DNA from: Bacteroidales bacterium GP3
Lineage (GTDB): Bacteria; Bacteroidota; Bacteroidia; Bacteroidales; Muribaculaceae
NCBI GenBank assembly: GCA_001701075.1
Contig: DAAK01000203.1
Coordinates: 1 to 32,268, forward strand
Direction of reading: 5' to 3'
Length of the DNA stretch: 32,268 nt
Shown here: positions 7,346 to 15,628 of the stretch, piece by piece
How the letters are laid out: each line of letters opens with the position of its first letter
Numbering within the stretch: position 1 is the stretch's first letter
Position numbers and translations under genes: made by a program
Notes under the pieces: model-generated
Told to the model about the DNA's origin: nothing
What the model saw: the letters and a program-made list of their open reading frames with translations, nothing else
Databases searched by the model: none

Positions 7346-7353
7346 CAAAGTTA
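7346..7353 (-). promoter_or_regulatory. -7 promoter box of the lipoprotein/regulator/receptor cassette
   Basis: TAACTTTG on the minus strand is a full match to TAnnTTTG, 22 nt before the lipoprotein start codon. The -33 position falls at the edge of the palindrome 7374-7391 (GTTGAGA end), so a factor bound there would touch RNA polymerase. Confidence 0.6.
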
Positions 7354-7373
7354 CTGACAATAAAAATAAAAAC

Positions 7374-7391
7374 TCTCAACATATGTTGAGA
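7374..7391. promoter_or_regulatory. 18-bp perfect palindrome, copy B (operator and/or terminator stem)
   Basis: The sequence is identical to the palindrome at 3912-3929. It starts 11 nt after the stop of the intact Crp/Fnr gene and ends 20 nt from the TAACTTTG box. The minus strand continues GTTTTTATTTTTATT, so termination of the Crp/Fnr transcript is also plausible. The two roles are not exclusive. Confidence 0.55.
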
Positions 7392-7401
7392 ATTGAGGTT
7401 T

Positions 7402-7980
7402 TTAACACTGTTTTCCGTTATTTTTTCGCAATCGGCTCAGATGTGTAGGGGTGATATTAAGGAAAGAGGCGATGTCTTTAAGGGAGAAAATCGAGAAAAT
7501 GTCCTCGTGTTTTTCGACAAGTTCATCGTACCGCTCTTTTGCGGATTTTATATATAGGTCGATATATCGGTTATATGTTGTGTCGAAAAGTGCTATGCTG
7601 CCTTCGAAAATGTGTCTATATAATTCCGCATCAGATTTCATCAAAGTACCAATTTCCTTTGCTGAGATACAATATATCTCGCAAGGAGTAACCGCGACAA
7701 TTGAGACGCGCGATTTTTTGCCATACAGGGAGAATGGAAAATCAGCAACAAACTCACCTGCGAACTCTAAGCCAATAACCTTTTCTGAGCCGTCAGGAGC
7801 ATATACCACGTATTTGAGGGAGCCTGACTTGATATAACCTAAATATTTGGCAATCCGCCCTTCCTCGGCAAACAGTTCTCCCTTTTCATAATGACGCAAT
7901 ACTCCTTTTTCGACACATAGGTTGCGCCAAAAATTGGAGTCGATGTTCTCGTAATATGTATTGAAGTTGGAGGTTTTCAT
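7402..7980 (-). CDS. Crp/Fnr-family transcriptional regulator
   Basis: This 192-aa protein has an N-terminal cyclic-nucleotide-binding-like beta roll (about 10-125, with EKVIGLEFAGEFVADFPFS at the position of the family's phosphate-binding cassette). A dimerisation helix follows, then a C-terminal helix-turn-helix (about 166-186: SLKDIASFLNITPTHLSRL). No Fnr-type Cys cluster is present, so iron-sulfur sensing is not supported. The effector is unknown. A paralogous 3' end survives at 3940-4021. The gene is followed by a palindrome and then the lipoprotein/regulator/receptor genes on the same strand, with an apparent separate promoter for those. Its ATG overlaps the stop of an upstream open frame (TAATG). 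Confidence 0.85.
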   Translation of the reverse strand: MKTSNFNTYYENIDSNFWRNLCVEKGVLRHYEKGELFAEEGRIAKYLGYIKSGSLKYVVYAPDGSEKVIGLEFAGEFVADFPFSLYGKKSRVSIVAVTPCEIYCISAKEIGTLMKSDAELYRHIFEGSIALFDTTYNRYIDLYIKSAKERYDELVEKHEDIFSIFSLKDIASFLNITPTHLSRLRKNNGKQC

Positions 7981-8180
7981 TAAATAATTGATAAGATATA
8001 TTCCGGCACACTGTTAACTGTGTCTTTTATAACACATGAACCAAAAGGAGTCGTCAAGCTGATAGGTAAGTGCAGTAAATTGACAAAGGCTTCGGCAGAA
8101 CGCACGAAAAATTCTGCAAACCTGTAATCGGGTTCACCGCTCACCGCATTACCGGGATAGAAAAACCTTTGACTTTGTTA
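7980..8180 (-). other. Long leader of the Crp/Fnr gene with an ATG-less open frame
   Basis: Between the Crp/Fnr start and its presumed promoter (8212-8219) the minus strand has about 65 codons without a stop. They read like protein (for example SGEPDYRFAEFFVRSAEAF) and end in a TAA that overlaps the Crp/Fnr ATG as TAATG. The only plausible starts are GTG-type, about 54 codons before the end. A separate 15-codon ATG frame (MDSNKVKGFSIPVMR) begins at 8188. An imperfect palindrome ACACTGTTAACTGTGT lies at 8008-8023. The stretch may be a gene remnant, a coupled small ORF or a conserved non-coding leader. Confidence 0.3.
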
Positions 8181-8211
8181 CTGTCCATTGTTCGTTGATA
8201 CATTTAGCTGG

Positions 8212-8219
8212 CAAAGTTA
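8212..8219 (-). promoter_or_regulatory. -7 promoter box, probably of the Crp/Fnr gene
   Basis: The minus strand reads TAACTTTG. No good TTTG lies 19-21 nt upstream, so the -33 box is weak. If used, it gives a leader of about 220 nt before the Crp/Fnr start. Confidence 0.45.
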
Positions 8220-8255
8220 AGCACAAAAAATGAAAAAACATTGGAAAATGTCAAA

Positions 8256-8279
8256 AAATCGCCCTCGGGAGGACGATTT
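8256..8279 (-). terminator. Intrinsic terminator of the nrdDG transcript
   Basis: On the minus strand AAATCGTCCT pairs with AGGGCGATTT around a CCCG loop (one G-U pair) and is followed by TTTTGACATTTT. It lies downstream of nrdG and the KilA-N remnant and just upstream of the Crp/Fnr promoter box. Confidence 0.75.
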
Positions 8280-8305
8280 ATATACATATGTTAATTTTTT
8301 TTCAA

Positions 8306-8485
8306 TCAAACCGTGCCAGAACTGAAGGTCAAGTCCTTCGGATTGGCTTCGCGCCATTGACGGGCTGTCATTCCGAACATAGCCACATTCAGTTCGTCAG
8401 CATTTAACCCAGCCTCTTTTTTAAACCCCTCGAATTCGATGGGTTTAAAATCTGGATTATACAGACTTTCCCAGATTCCATAGAA
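8306..8485 (-). pseudogene. Internally deleted KilA-N domain protein remnant
   Basis: The minus strand reads FYGIWESLYNPDFKPIEF, a Phe/Lys-rich link, then LNVAMFGMTARQWREANP, ending at TGA 8306-8308. The first block is characteristic of the KilA-N domain proteins common in Bacteroidales (NPDFKxxEFxxFKxxAGLN). The second resembles their C-terminal region (LNVALFGMTAxxWR). In intact proteins about 100 or more residues separate these blocks; here they are joined after GLNA. The N-terminus is missing too, cut at the 36-bp repeat. No start codon is present. It sits between nrdG and its terminator. Family assignment is from memory of the motif. Confidence 0.6.
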
Positions 8486-8518
8486 TACATCACACTCTCG
8501 TAGTTGATCAAGAGGGAA
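8483..8518 (-). repeat. 36-bp dispersed repeat, copy B
   Basis: Copy B matches 117-152 at 32 of 36 positions. Its downstream end on the minus strand abuts the point where KilA-N similarity begins, so it marks a rearrangement junction between nrdG and the KilA-N fragment. Confidence 0.5.
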
Positions 8519-8552
8519 TCGGATGAAAAAGTGGAAGGATTACAGACCGATC

Positions 8553-9006
8553 CTAAGCTTCCTGGAGGTGGATGATGCGCTGGTTGGAGCTGCCGCGGAA
8601 GGGGAGGTCAGGGTCACGGAGAGCCTGGATGAAGGGGCCTTCTACGATGGTGTCGATATAGGGGAGGGGAAGGGAGAGTTCTTCCGAGGCAAGGATCTCT
8701 TCGATGGTGAAACCCGTGTAGAGCCATACCTTATGGCCTCTTTCCCCTATTGCTTTAGCGAGTTGCGCTATCTCTTCAGGATGGTAAAGAGGGTCTCCAC
8801 CAGAGAGCGTCACGTCGAAATCTTCTTCTTCGACAATCTCCATGATTTCGGATAGGGTCATTTCTGTGCCGCCATTGAAGTCCCATGACTGAGGGTTGTG
8901 GCACCCAGGGCATTGATGACGGCAGCCGGCAAAATAGATGGCGGTCCGGAAGGAAGCCCGGACCGTCAACAGTAGTGCCTCTGATTATGTCGAGAACTCT
9001 ATACAC
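8553..9006 (-). pseudogene. nrdG: Anaerobic ribonucleotide reductase activating protein, frameshifted
   Basis: NrdG is the radical-SAM enzyme that installs the glycyl radical on NrdD. The N-terminal part is read from GTG 9004-9006 (YRVLDIIRGTTVDGPGF). The rest lies in another frame: FRTAIYFAGCRHQCPGCHNP with the CxxxCxxC iron-sulfur motif, then TLSGGDPLYHPEE and a C-terminus ending HLQEA. The break is a tandem GGAAGGAA at 8948-8955 on the plus strand. Removing one 4-bp unit restores GTTVDGPGFRTAIYFAGC and a protein of about 149 aa, normal for the family. Without repair, only a 138-aa frame from TTG 8967-8969 remains, lacking the conserved N-terminus. Either the gene is inactivated or this is an assembly error. 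It directly follows nrdD. Confidence 0.8.
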
Positions 9007-9007
9007 A

Positions 9008-9035
9008 ACGATCAACGATTAACGATCAAGGATTA
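9008..9035. repeat. Four 7-bp tandem repeats at the nrdD/nrdG junction
   Basis: The plus strand reads ACGATCA, ACGATTA, ACGATCA, AGGATTA in tandem. The last unit overlaps the nrdD stop codon (9033-9035). The tract makes up the nrdD-nrdG spacer, so a change in unit number would alter the distance to the nrdG start by 7 nt. Confidence 0.5.
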
Positions 9036-11237
9036 TTTGTGGACTACGCGGTCGCGGAGTTCGGCGAGTTTGCCGGAGTTCCAACGGTCGGTGGTGCCCA
9101 CGAGGTAGCCGGTGATACGCTGGATAGTCTCAAACTTGGTGCCACATTTGGGACATTCCTTCATTTTCATGTCAGCGTTCTCATAGCCGCACTTTGGACA
9201 GTGATTGCGATTGTGATTGACAGAACCATATCCCATGTTGTATTTGTCCATCATATCGACAATCTGCATGATGCACTCCTCATTGTGAGTGGCATCGCCG
9301 TCTATTTCCACATAGAAGATATGGCCGCCACGAGTAAGTTCATGATAAGGAGCCTCAACCTTCGCCTTATGGCGAGGTGAGCAATGATAGTAGACGGGGA
9401 CATGATTAGAATTAGTGTAATAGTCCTTGTCAGTGACTCCCTTAATGATACCGAATGTAGCCCGGTCACGTTTGGTAAACCTACCGCTGAGGCCTTCAGC
9501 CGGAGTGGCAAGAATAGAATAGTTATGGGCATAACGCTCGCTGAATTCATTTGCCTTGGAGCGCATATGGCCTACAATTCTCAAACCAAGCTTCTGGGCA
9601 TCTTCGCTTTCACCATGATGTTTTCCAGTGAGCGCGATAAGACACTCCGCGAGACCGATAAACCCGATGCCAAGCGTACCTTGATTGATGACACTTTCAA
9701 TAGTGTCGTTAGGTCCAAGTTTTTCAGAACCCTCCCAAAGAGTTCCCATCACAAGAGGGAATTGCTTTGCAAGAGCAGTCTTCTGGAACTGGAATCTGTC
9801 ATCAAGTTGCTTTGCAGTCAATTCGAGGATATTGTCGAGACGTTCGAAGAAGCGTTCGATACGCTCGTTTTCATCCTTGATACCCATACATTCAATAGCA
9901 AGACGGACAATATTGATAGTAGAGAACGAAAGATTTCCTCTTCCTATTGAAGTCTTCTTCCCATAACGGTTTTCAAACACACGGGTACGGCAACCCATAG
10001 TAGCCACTTCATGCTCAAAGCGACGTGGATCATCGGCTCTCCAAAGCTCGCTTTGGTTGAAAGTAGCGTCGAGATTCAAGAAATTCGGAAAGAAACGTTT
10101 TGCTGCCACCTTGCATGCCAGACGATATAGATCGTAGTTGTGGTCTTCAGGGAGATAACTTACCCCACGCTTCTTCTTCCAAATCTGAATGGGGAAAATA
10201 GCAGTGGAGCCATGACCGACACCTTCATAAGTACAGTTAAGGATTTCTCTAATCACACACCGGCCTTCAGCAGAAGTGTCTGTGCCATAGTTTATAGAAC
10301 TGAACACCACCTGGTTGCCGCCACGAGAGTGGATTGTATTCATATTATGGATGAACGCTTCCATCGACTGGTGAACACGTCCGACTGTACGGTTTATGGC
10401 ATGCTGAACGAGTCTTGCCTCTCCTTCAAAGTCTTTGAGGTCTCTTTTCACAAAATCACCGACATCCTTATGATAGTAGGATGAGAGATCCTTGCCGCTG
10501 AGTGGTTCAAGAATCTTGAGTTCCTCGATGAAAGCAGACCGAACGAATGGAGCCATGTAGAAATCAAAAGCAGGGATAGCCTGACCGCCGTGCATCTCGT
10601 TCTGGGCGGTTTCCATAGAAATACAAGCGATGACCCCCGCGGTCTCAATTCTTTTCGGGGCGCGGCTTTCAGCGTGACCCGACACGAATCCATGGTCGAG
10701 CAGATGATCGAGTGGATGCTGAACGCAAGTGAGGCTCTTAGTGGGGTAGTAGTCTTTGTCGTGGATGTGAATATAATTGTTTTTGACAGCCTGTTTCACA
10801 TCATCATCGAGTAGATAGTCATCCACGAAAGGTTTTGTTGTTTCCGAAGAGAACTTCATCATCATGCCTGCCGGGGTATCGGCATTCATGTTTGCATTCT
10901 CGCGTGTAATGTCGTTGCTTTTCGCTTCGATGATCTCAAGAAAGATGTCATGTGTCTTGCCGCGACGAGCGATTGAACGTTTATCGCGATAGGCAATGTA
11001 ACGTTTGGCAACGTCCTTGCGTGAGGATTTCATGAGTTCGATCTCCACGCGGTCCTGAATCGCCTCAACTGTCATACGCTCCTTACCAGTCATACCGATA
11101 CGGTCGGCTATTCTCTGGATGAGAGCTTCATCTTCACCTTGGTCGGTAGCAAGCATTGCCTTTCTAATAGCGGCTTTGATTTTCTCTTCGTTGTAACCAA
11201 CAACTCGACCGTCGCGCTTTTCTACTATCTGTATCAT
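9033..11237 (-). CDS. nrdD: Anaerobic ribonucleoside-triphosphate reductase (class III)
   Basis: This 734-aa enzyme reduces ribonucleoside triphosphates to deoxy forms without oxygen, using a glycyl radical. Residues about 1-95 form an ATP-cone (IVEKRDGRVVGYNEEKI), and the central barrel follows. The C-terminus has the four-Cys zinc site (HCPKCGYENAD...ECPKCGTKF, about 678-700) and the radical loop RITGYLVGT with candidate Gly710. All key features and a normal length are present. It has its own promoter (11283-11313) and is followed by nrdG, which is frameshifted, so activation of this enzyme may depend on another activase or on nrdG being intact in reality. Confidence 0.95.
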   Translation of the reverse strand: MIQIVEKRDGRVVGYNEEKIKAAIRKAMLATDQGEDEALIQRIADRIGMTGKERMTVEAIQDRVEIELMKSSRKDVAKRYIAYRDKRSIARRGKTHDIFLEIIEAKSNDITRENANMNADTPAGMMMKFSSETTKPFVDDYLLDDDVKQAVKNNYIHIHDKDYYPTKSLTCVQHPLDHLLDHGFVSGHAESRAPKRIETAGVIACISMETAQNEMHGGQAIPAFDFYMAPFVRSAFIEELKILEPLSGKDLSSYYHKDVGDFVKRDLKDFEGEARLVQHAINRTVGRVHQSMEAFIHNMNTIHSRGGNQVVFSSINYGTDTSAEGRCVIREILNCTYEGVGHGSTAIFPIQIWKKKRGVSYLPEDHNYDLYRLACKVAAKRFFPNFLNLDATFNQSELWRADDPRRFEHEVATMGCRTRVFENRYGKKTSIGRGNLSFSTINIVRLAIECMGIKDENERIERFFERLDNILELTAKQLDDRFQFQKTALAKQFPLVMGTLWEGSEKLGPNDTIESVINQGTLGIGFIGLAECLIALTGKHHGESEDAQKLGLRIVGHMRSKANEFSERYAHNYSILATPAEGLSGRFTKRDRATFGIIKGVTDKDYYTNSNHVPVYYHCSPRHKAKVEAPYHELTRGGHIFYVEIDGDATHNEECIMQIVDMMDKYNMGYGSVNHNRNHCPKCGYENADMKMKECPKCGTKFETIQRITGYLVGTTDRWNSGKLAELRDRVVHK

Positions 11238-11282
11238 CGAAAGTTTATATTGATTATTTTAAGGTATGAAGTTTTCTGATTG

Positions 11283-11313
11283 CAAAGTTAAGCAATATAT
11301 TTAGATTTTCAAA
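11283..11313 (-). promoter_or_regulatory. nrdD promoter
   Basis: The minus strand reads TTTG (11310-11313), 19 nt, then TAACTTTG (11283-11290), a full match to the Bacteroidetes consensus, about 46 nt before the nrdD start. Its -33 box abuts the T tract of the upstream terminator. Confidence 0.75.
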
Positions 11314-11368
11314 AAAAATATCCTCAAAAATTTCCATAAAATTATTTTTGGGAAACTTTTGAGGATAT
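11311..11368 (-). terminator. Intrinsic terminator of the beta-helix/GH43 operon
   Basis: ATATCCTCAAAA (11318-11329) pairs perfectly with TTTTGAGGATAT (11357-11368), and the stem continues inward with TTTCC/GGAAA after one mismatch. On the minus strand the stem runs straight into at least seven T residues. The 94 nt between this and the GH43 stop (11369-11462) hold nothing I recognise. Confidence 0.85.
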
Positions 11369-11462
11369 CTAAAATACTAAATAAATGATTATCAGCTGTG
11401 TTTGGTTTCGTTTTGGAAAACTTTTACGAGTAAACAGTTGAACTTTTGATGATTTTGCGAAA

Positions 11463-13139
11463 TTATTTGTCGATGATGAAGGAATCTACATCGAGCCATC
11501 CGGAGTCGTTGCTCTTCCATGGACGGGTGCAGAAGACACCTACCTTGGCACCAATCCAGTGTCCTTCACGCACGTCCATTGGTCGGCCGAAATCCGAAAA
11601 CTTCTTGCCATCGAGGCTATAACGGAAATTCACTGTACACTTGTAATCCGGTTTTGCTTTCGGCTTCTTTGCTCCTGTCATTTTAACTACAGCCTGAAGC
11701 CAAATGGGTCCATTTGAATCGAGCTTGACAGCTGCTATCTCTACTTCATCTTTCCCTTTGTTGGCGCCTACACAATCTGTCTGGACAAGATATATGCCAT
11801 CTTCGCGGCTTTCAAGAGCGAGAGTAGCGAAATTATAACCCATCACCGCAATACCACCTTTTTCGCCTATCATAGCCTTACCATCTTTCACACGGGGATA
11901 GAAAGAGACCTTAGCAGTAGCAGTGAAATTCTCATTGGGGAATTTCTGCATAAGCACATTCGGCATGTCATAGAGATTTTTAGCGTCGGGAGTGTGATGA
12001 GAGAAGAGGCGAAGCACTGAGTTCTCGGCATCGCAGAAAAACCACAGGGGTTGAGGATTGCCGTTCCATTGCCATTGATAGCCTAGAACAGTCGAGTCAA
12101 ACTCATCGCTATCCTGAGGAGTAGCTACTGCATATTTCTTACCTACATTCGGTTTTTTATATGTACGGACTGGTATGCCGCGACCATCACCATCTTTATC
12201 CACACCAATCACTGGCCATCCATCTTCCTTCCACTCCATGGGTTCAAGATTGATCACTCGTCCGTAAGGACCTTTGTCTTGGAAATGTATAAACCAATGT
12301 TCCTTGCCATCAGGAGTATCAACCCAAGCCCCTTGGTGAGGACCATTGATGTCAGTGTCGCCCTGCTCCATCACGTTGCGCTGCTCATAGGGTCCCCATG
12401 GGTCCTTACTGCGCATCACGACCTGCCATCCTGTAGCCACTCCGCCAGCAGGGGAGAAGATATAATACCATGGGCCACGCTTATACATCTTCGCGCCCTC
12501 AATTGTTTCGTTTTCAAGGTGACCGTCATATATAACACGGTCAACGCCAATCACTCCAGTCGCATCAGGAGTCATCTCTATCATACCGAGGATGCTTTTC
12601 ACACCTGCGCGGCTACCGGCATATCCGTGAGCTATATAAGCACGTCCATCCTCATCCCAGAAAGGACACGGATCGATCACGCCAACCTGAGGATAAATTA
12701 GCCGAAGAGGACTCCAAGGCCCTTTAGGATCAGTGGCATCTGCTACGTAAATACCTCTGTCAGGATCTCCATACATGACATAATATTTACCGTTGTGATA
12801 ACGGATGGAAGGAGCCCAAACGCCATTGCCATGACTAACTCCATCGAAAGCCTCATCAGGAAGCTTGTCGGCGACAGCACCAACAAGAGTCCAGTTCACA
12901 AGATCTTTTGAATGTAGTATCTGAAGAGCCGGAAGATTGGCAAAACTTGACGAAGTCATGTAATAGTCGTCACCTACACGTACCACATCCGGGTCAGAAT
13001 AATCGGCATTGATAATAGGATTCTGATATTTCCCATTGCCTAAGTCGGAAACATATGCTTTCGATACGTCAGCATAAGCTTGGGAAGCCAAGAGAGAACC
13101 CATCGCAGCAATCGAAAGTAAAAATGAAGTTTTTTTCAT
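11463..13139 (-). CDS. Secreted glycoside hydrolase family 43 enzyme
   Basis: This 558-aa protein has a signal peptide ending near ASQAYA (residue 23). The GH43 five-bladed propeller spans about 35-320 with the expected acidic triad: Asp49 in DYSDPD (base), Asp156 in VIDPCPFWDEDG (pKa modulator) and Glu214 in IEGAKMYK (acid). Residues about 340-556 form a concanavalin-like beta-xylosidase C-terminal domain (DEFDSTVLGYQWQWNGNPQP). Family activities are beta-xylosidase, alpha-L-arabinofuranosidase and relatives; the subfamily cannot be fixed here. It is the second gene of an operon, 32 nt after the beta-helix gene. No SusC/SusD pair is nearby. Confidence 0.9.
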   Translation of the reverse strand: MKKTSFLLSIAAMGSLLASQAYADVSKAYVSDLGNGKYQNPIINADYSDPDVVRVGDDYYMTSSSFANLPALQILHSKDLVNWTLVGAVADKLPDEAFDGVSHGNGVWAPSIRYHNGKYYVMYGDPDRGIYVADATDPKGPWSPLRLIYPQVGVIDPCPFWDEDGRAYIAHGYAGSRAGVKSILGMIEMTPDATGVIGVDRVIYDGHLENETIEGAKMYKRGPWYYIFSPAGGVATGWQVVMRSKDPWGPYEQRNVMEQGDTDINGPHQGAWVDTPDGKEHWFIHFQDKGPYGRVINLEPMEWKEDGWPVIGVDKDGDGRGIPVRTYKKPNVGKKYAVATPQDSDEFDSTVLGYQWQWNGNPQPLWFFCDAENSVLRLFSHHTPDAKNLYDMPNVLMQKFPNENFTATAKVSFYPRVKDGKAMIGEKGGIAVMGYNFATLALESREDGIYLVQTDCVGANKGKDEVEIAAVKLDSNGPIWLQAVVKMTGAKKPKAKPDYKCTVNFRYSLDGKKFSDFGRPMDVREGHWIGAKVGVFCTRPWKSNDSGWLDVDSFIIDK

Positions 13140-13171
13140 TGCGTCAGATATAAATAGGTTAATTTTTTATA

Positions 13172-15598
13172 TTATTTCCATTTGAGTCTTAAATCGCGGA
13201 TGAGAGTAGAGGAGGGGCCTGTAGAGCCAGTATGCTGGATACAGAAGCCAGTTAATAGGGATTTATCGACAGGAACACTCAAGTCAACTCTATCAACGAC
13301 TTGATCGCAGCATTTTTTAGCATCTTCAGCTTCTGTATAAGCCGAAGCATGAAGAATACCGTCAGTCACATCCACAGAAATGTGGCAAGGATTACGGAAA
13401 CAGTTGCTTATCACTTCGTCAGAAATGACATAGGTCTTTCCTTCTTCATATCTGATAAGTGAGAATCGGACAGCGCGATCATGGTCGGGAGTCCGCTCGA
13501 TACGAAGAGCATAACCATTGAGATTAATGGGATCGAACTTCACGCAAATATCCATATATTGGGTCGTCGCGCTGCCAAAGCCTTGACCGCCACTTTTAGC
13601 AGGTTCTGCGATAAGAGATACGCTCATATTTCTGCATATGTCGCGAGCCGGCACATAACTGATGCGGGCCCCTTTTTCATTCTGAACCAATCCAACACCT
13701 GTAGAGGCATCAAACCCCTTACCATAGTACCATCCCGGGCCATCTGCAGCCTCCCAGTCTACATGGGATGTATCAGCGGGTTTGAAAACATCGAAACTCC
13801 AAGCCCCTGGTATGCCGGGAAGACGTTTTTCAATAGCAATGCCCGAGAAATCTGTAGTAAGCTCTGATTCAGGAATCTCTTCAACTTGATATGGATTGAG
13901 CACTTCATATATTGGTGAAGCATCCGGCATACCACATTCAGAATCCATGTACTTAGGGAATACTATGGCAACGATGCCAGAAGCAAGATCCCCGGCTTTT
14001 GCTTTAAAAGATTTACCCTTGGGTGCCTTACAGTCGGTGAGAATAATTACTTTCGCACCTTCTGCTTCTTCTACAATCCTTCCCCACATAACAGTGCTCG
14101 CATCTACACCTTTTCCCGAGAGAGCGTAGTCAACGAAAAAGCTACGATTAGCCTCATCATACTTGATAACGGGTTTCTTCTTGAATTTAGGAGCCTTATG
14201 GAGATTTGGACTAATTGTCATACTGAGCCGAGCCGTCAATCCATCGGGAGTAGAAACCGGAATCTCCACTTTATTTTCTACAGGAAGTTTATTGGAAGCG
14301 ACATATGTGAAAACATCATCTTTTCCGGCAGGATATCCACCCCATAGTAGAGGAGTGGAACGGACTGTCACCTTATCCCCATTAGATATCACCTTCGGAC
14401 CATCGGAAGTGATTCTCATTGCAACAGGAATACCTGTAAGTCGAGAATGAGTCTCGCCTTCTATAGCAGCGATTTCATCATTCATGCTTTTGGGATCCCA
14501 GCCATCGTCGCCGTTCAGAAGATTAGGAAGATTATAGTATTTATTCCCTTTGTATTCAACAACATAAGCTTTTCTAAGATTGTCATCAGTAAGTTGAGGA
14601 CCAAGTTCAGGCCTTTCTGAATCAATCACATATGGGATTCCATTCAAGGATATGTTTTCCTGCCGACATATTACATCCGAAGCATCACGGGTCCAACGAA
14701 TATCAATTGGATTTTCGGAATGGAATCGGGTGTCGATAGCTGTGAACTGTCCCGGCACCTTGGTAAAGTATTGAACTCCCGTGCCAAGACAAGTAATATC
14801 ACAATTAAGAAACACAGCACCAGTCTCAGCAGTAGAATAGAAAGGTTTGCTGCTGAAAAAAGTAAATTTGCAATCAAGGTAAACAGCAGAACCTGAGAGT
14901 GCATCATCGGTACACTCAAAATAGCAATTATCGTAGAGGCTACGACGAGCACCTACAAATGGGCAGAGATTAAGACGGCTTATGAAGCGGCAGTTTTCGG
15001 CAAACAGACGGTCAGTGGCGTCGCAAATACCGATTTGCGCTTGGACAATTGCGTCCTTGCGTTTCTTACGGTCAAGAGCTGGATTTCTTTTATACTGAAG
15101 ATCAACGTTGCAATAATTACCAAACGTCATATTCTTGAGTTCAAGAGATTTGCCTGAGAAAAGAAACATAGTGAAGTTTCCGACAGCTCCTTGAGTCTGA
15201 CCTCGATTGACAGCAAAAACGATATCTTCGGGATCTTTAGATAGGCCAATGATTGACAATGTATCACATTTAATGCGAATGGCAAAAGGTGTGCCCCCCT
15301 TATCAGTCCTGACAGCTTCATCATCCGGGTCATCAAGCCAATAGATAGAAGGAGCTACTAAAAGAATGGTATTCAAGCCAATGTCGTTGATTTTCCGGAA
15401 TGCTTCACTTGGATTTTTGTATGCCTGATCGCAACCATAAATATTTTCTGGATCAAGCAATATTACATTGTCCGACAGATTGTAAGTGATGCCTTGATAT
15501 ACAATAACGTTATCTGCATAAGATAGCAAAGGCAAGCTTAAGAGGTAGCATACCGAACAAATACAAAGCACTAACTTCAAGATAATCTGTTTTTTCAC
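13172..15598 (-). CDS. Secreted right-handed beta-helix protein (pectin lyase/pectinesterase-like fold)
   Basis: This 808-aa protein starts at GTG 15596-15598, with a signal peptide ending near LLSYA (residue 28). Residues about 60-330 have repeating strand-turn units (LELKNMTFGNYCNVD, AENCRFISRLN, YDNCYFECTDDA, VYLDCKFTFFSS) typical of pectin-lyase/pectinesterase beta-helices. Residues about 390-560 look like Ig/FN3-type modules, and about 590-808 a LamG-like jelly roll. I cannot identify catalytic residues securely, so enzyme class is open: carbohydrate esterase, lyase or binding protein. It is the first gene of the operon with GH43 and has its own promoter at 15629-15660. Confidence 0.8.
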   Translation of the reverse strand: MKKQIILKLVLCICSVCYLLSLPLLSYADNVIVYQGITYNLSDNVILLDPENIYGCDQAYKNPSEAFRKINDIGLNTILLVAPSIYWLDDPDDEAVRTDKGGTPFAIRIKCDTLSIIGLSKDPEDIVFAVNRGQTQGAVGNFTMFLFSGKSLELKNMTFGNYCNVDLQYKRNPALDRKKRKDAIVQAQIGICDATDRLFAENCRFISRLNLCPFVGARRSLYDNCYFECTDDALSGSAVYLDCKFTFFSSKPFYSTAETGAVFLNCDITCLGTGVQYFTKVPGQFTAIDTRFHSENPIDIRWTRDASDVICRQENISLNGIPYVIDSERPELGPQLTDDNLRKAYVVEYKGNKYYNLPNLLNGDDGWDPKSMNDEIAAIEGETHSRLTGIPVAMRITSDGPKVISNGDKVTVRSTPLLWGGYPAGKDDVFTYVASNKLPVENKVEIPVSTPDGLTARLSMTISPNLHKAPKFKKKPVIKYDEANRSFFVDYALSGKGVDASTVMWGRIVEEAEGAKVIILTDCKAPKGKSFKAKAGDLASGIVAIVFPKYMDSECGMPDASPIYEVLNPYQVEEIPESELTTDFSGIAIEKRLPGIPGAWSFDVFKPADTSHVDWEAADGPGWYYGKGFDASTGVGLVQNEKGARISYVPARDICRNMSVSLIAEPAKSGGQGFGSATTQYMDICVKFDPINLNGYALRIERTPDHDRAVRFSLIRYEEGKTYVISDEVISNCFRNPCHISVDVTDGILHASAYTEAEDAKKCCDQVVDRVDLSVPVDKSLLTGFCIQHTGSTGPSSTLIRDLRLKWK

Positions 15599-15628
15599 AA
15601 TGATTGGTTATGTTAAGGTATCAGATTT

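Noticed and set aside
8523..8855. Plus-strand 110-codon open frame opposite nrdG
   Set aside because: The minus strand encodes the conserved radical-SAM protein; this is its antisense shadow.
9384..9950. Plus-strand 188-codon open frame opposite nrdD
   Set aside because: It lies wholly within nrdD on the other strand and its composition mirrors nrdD codons.
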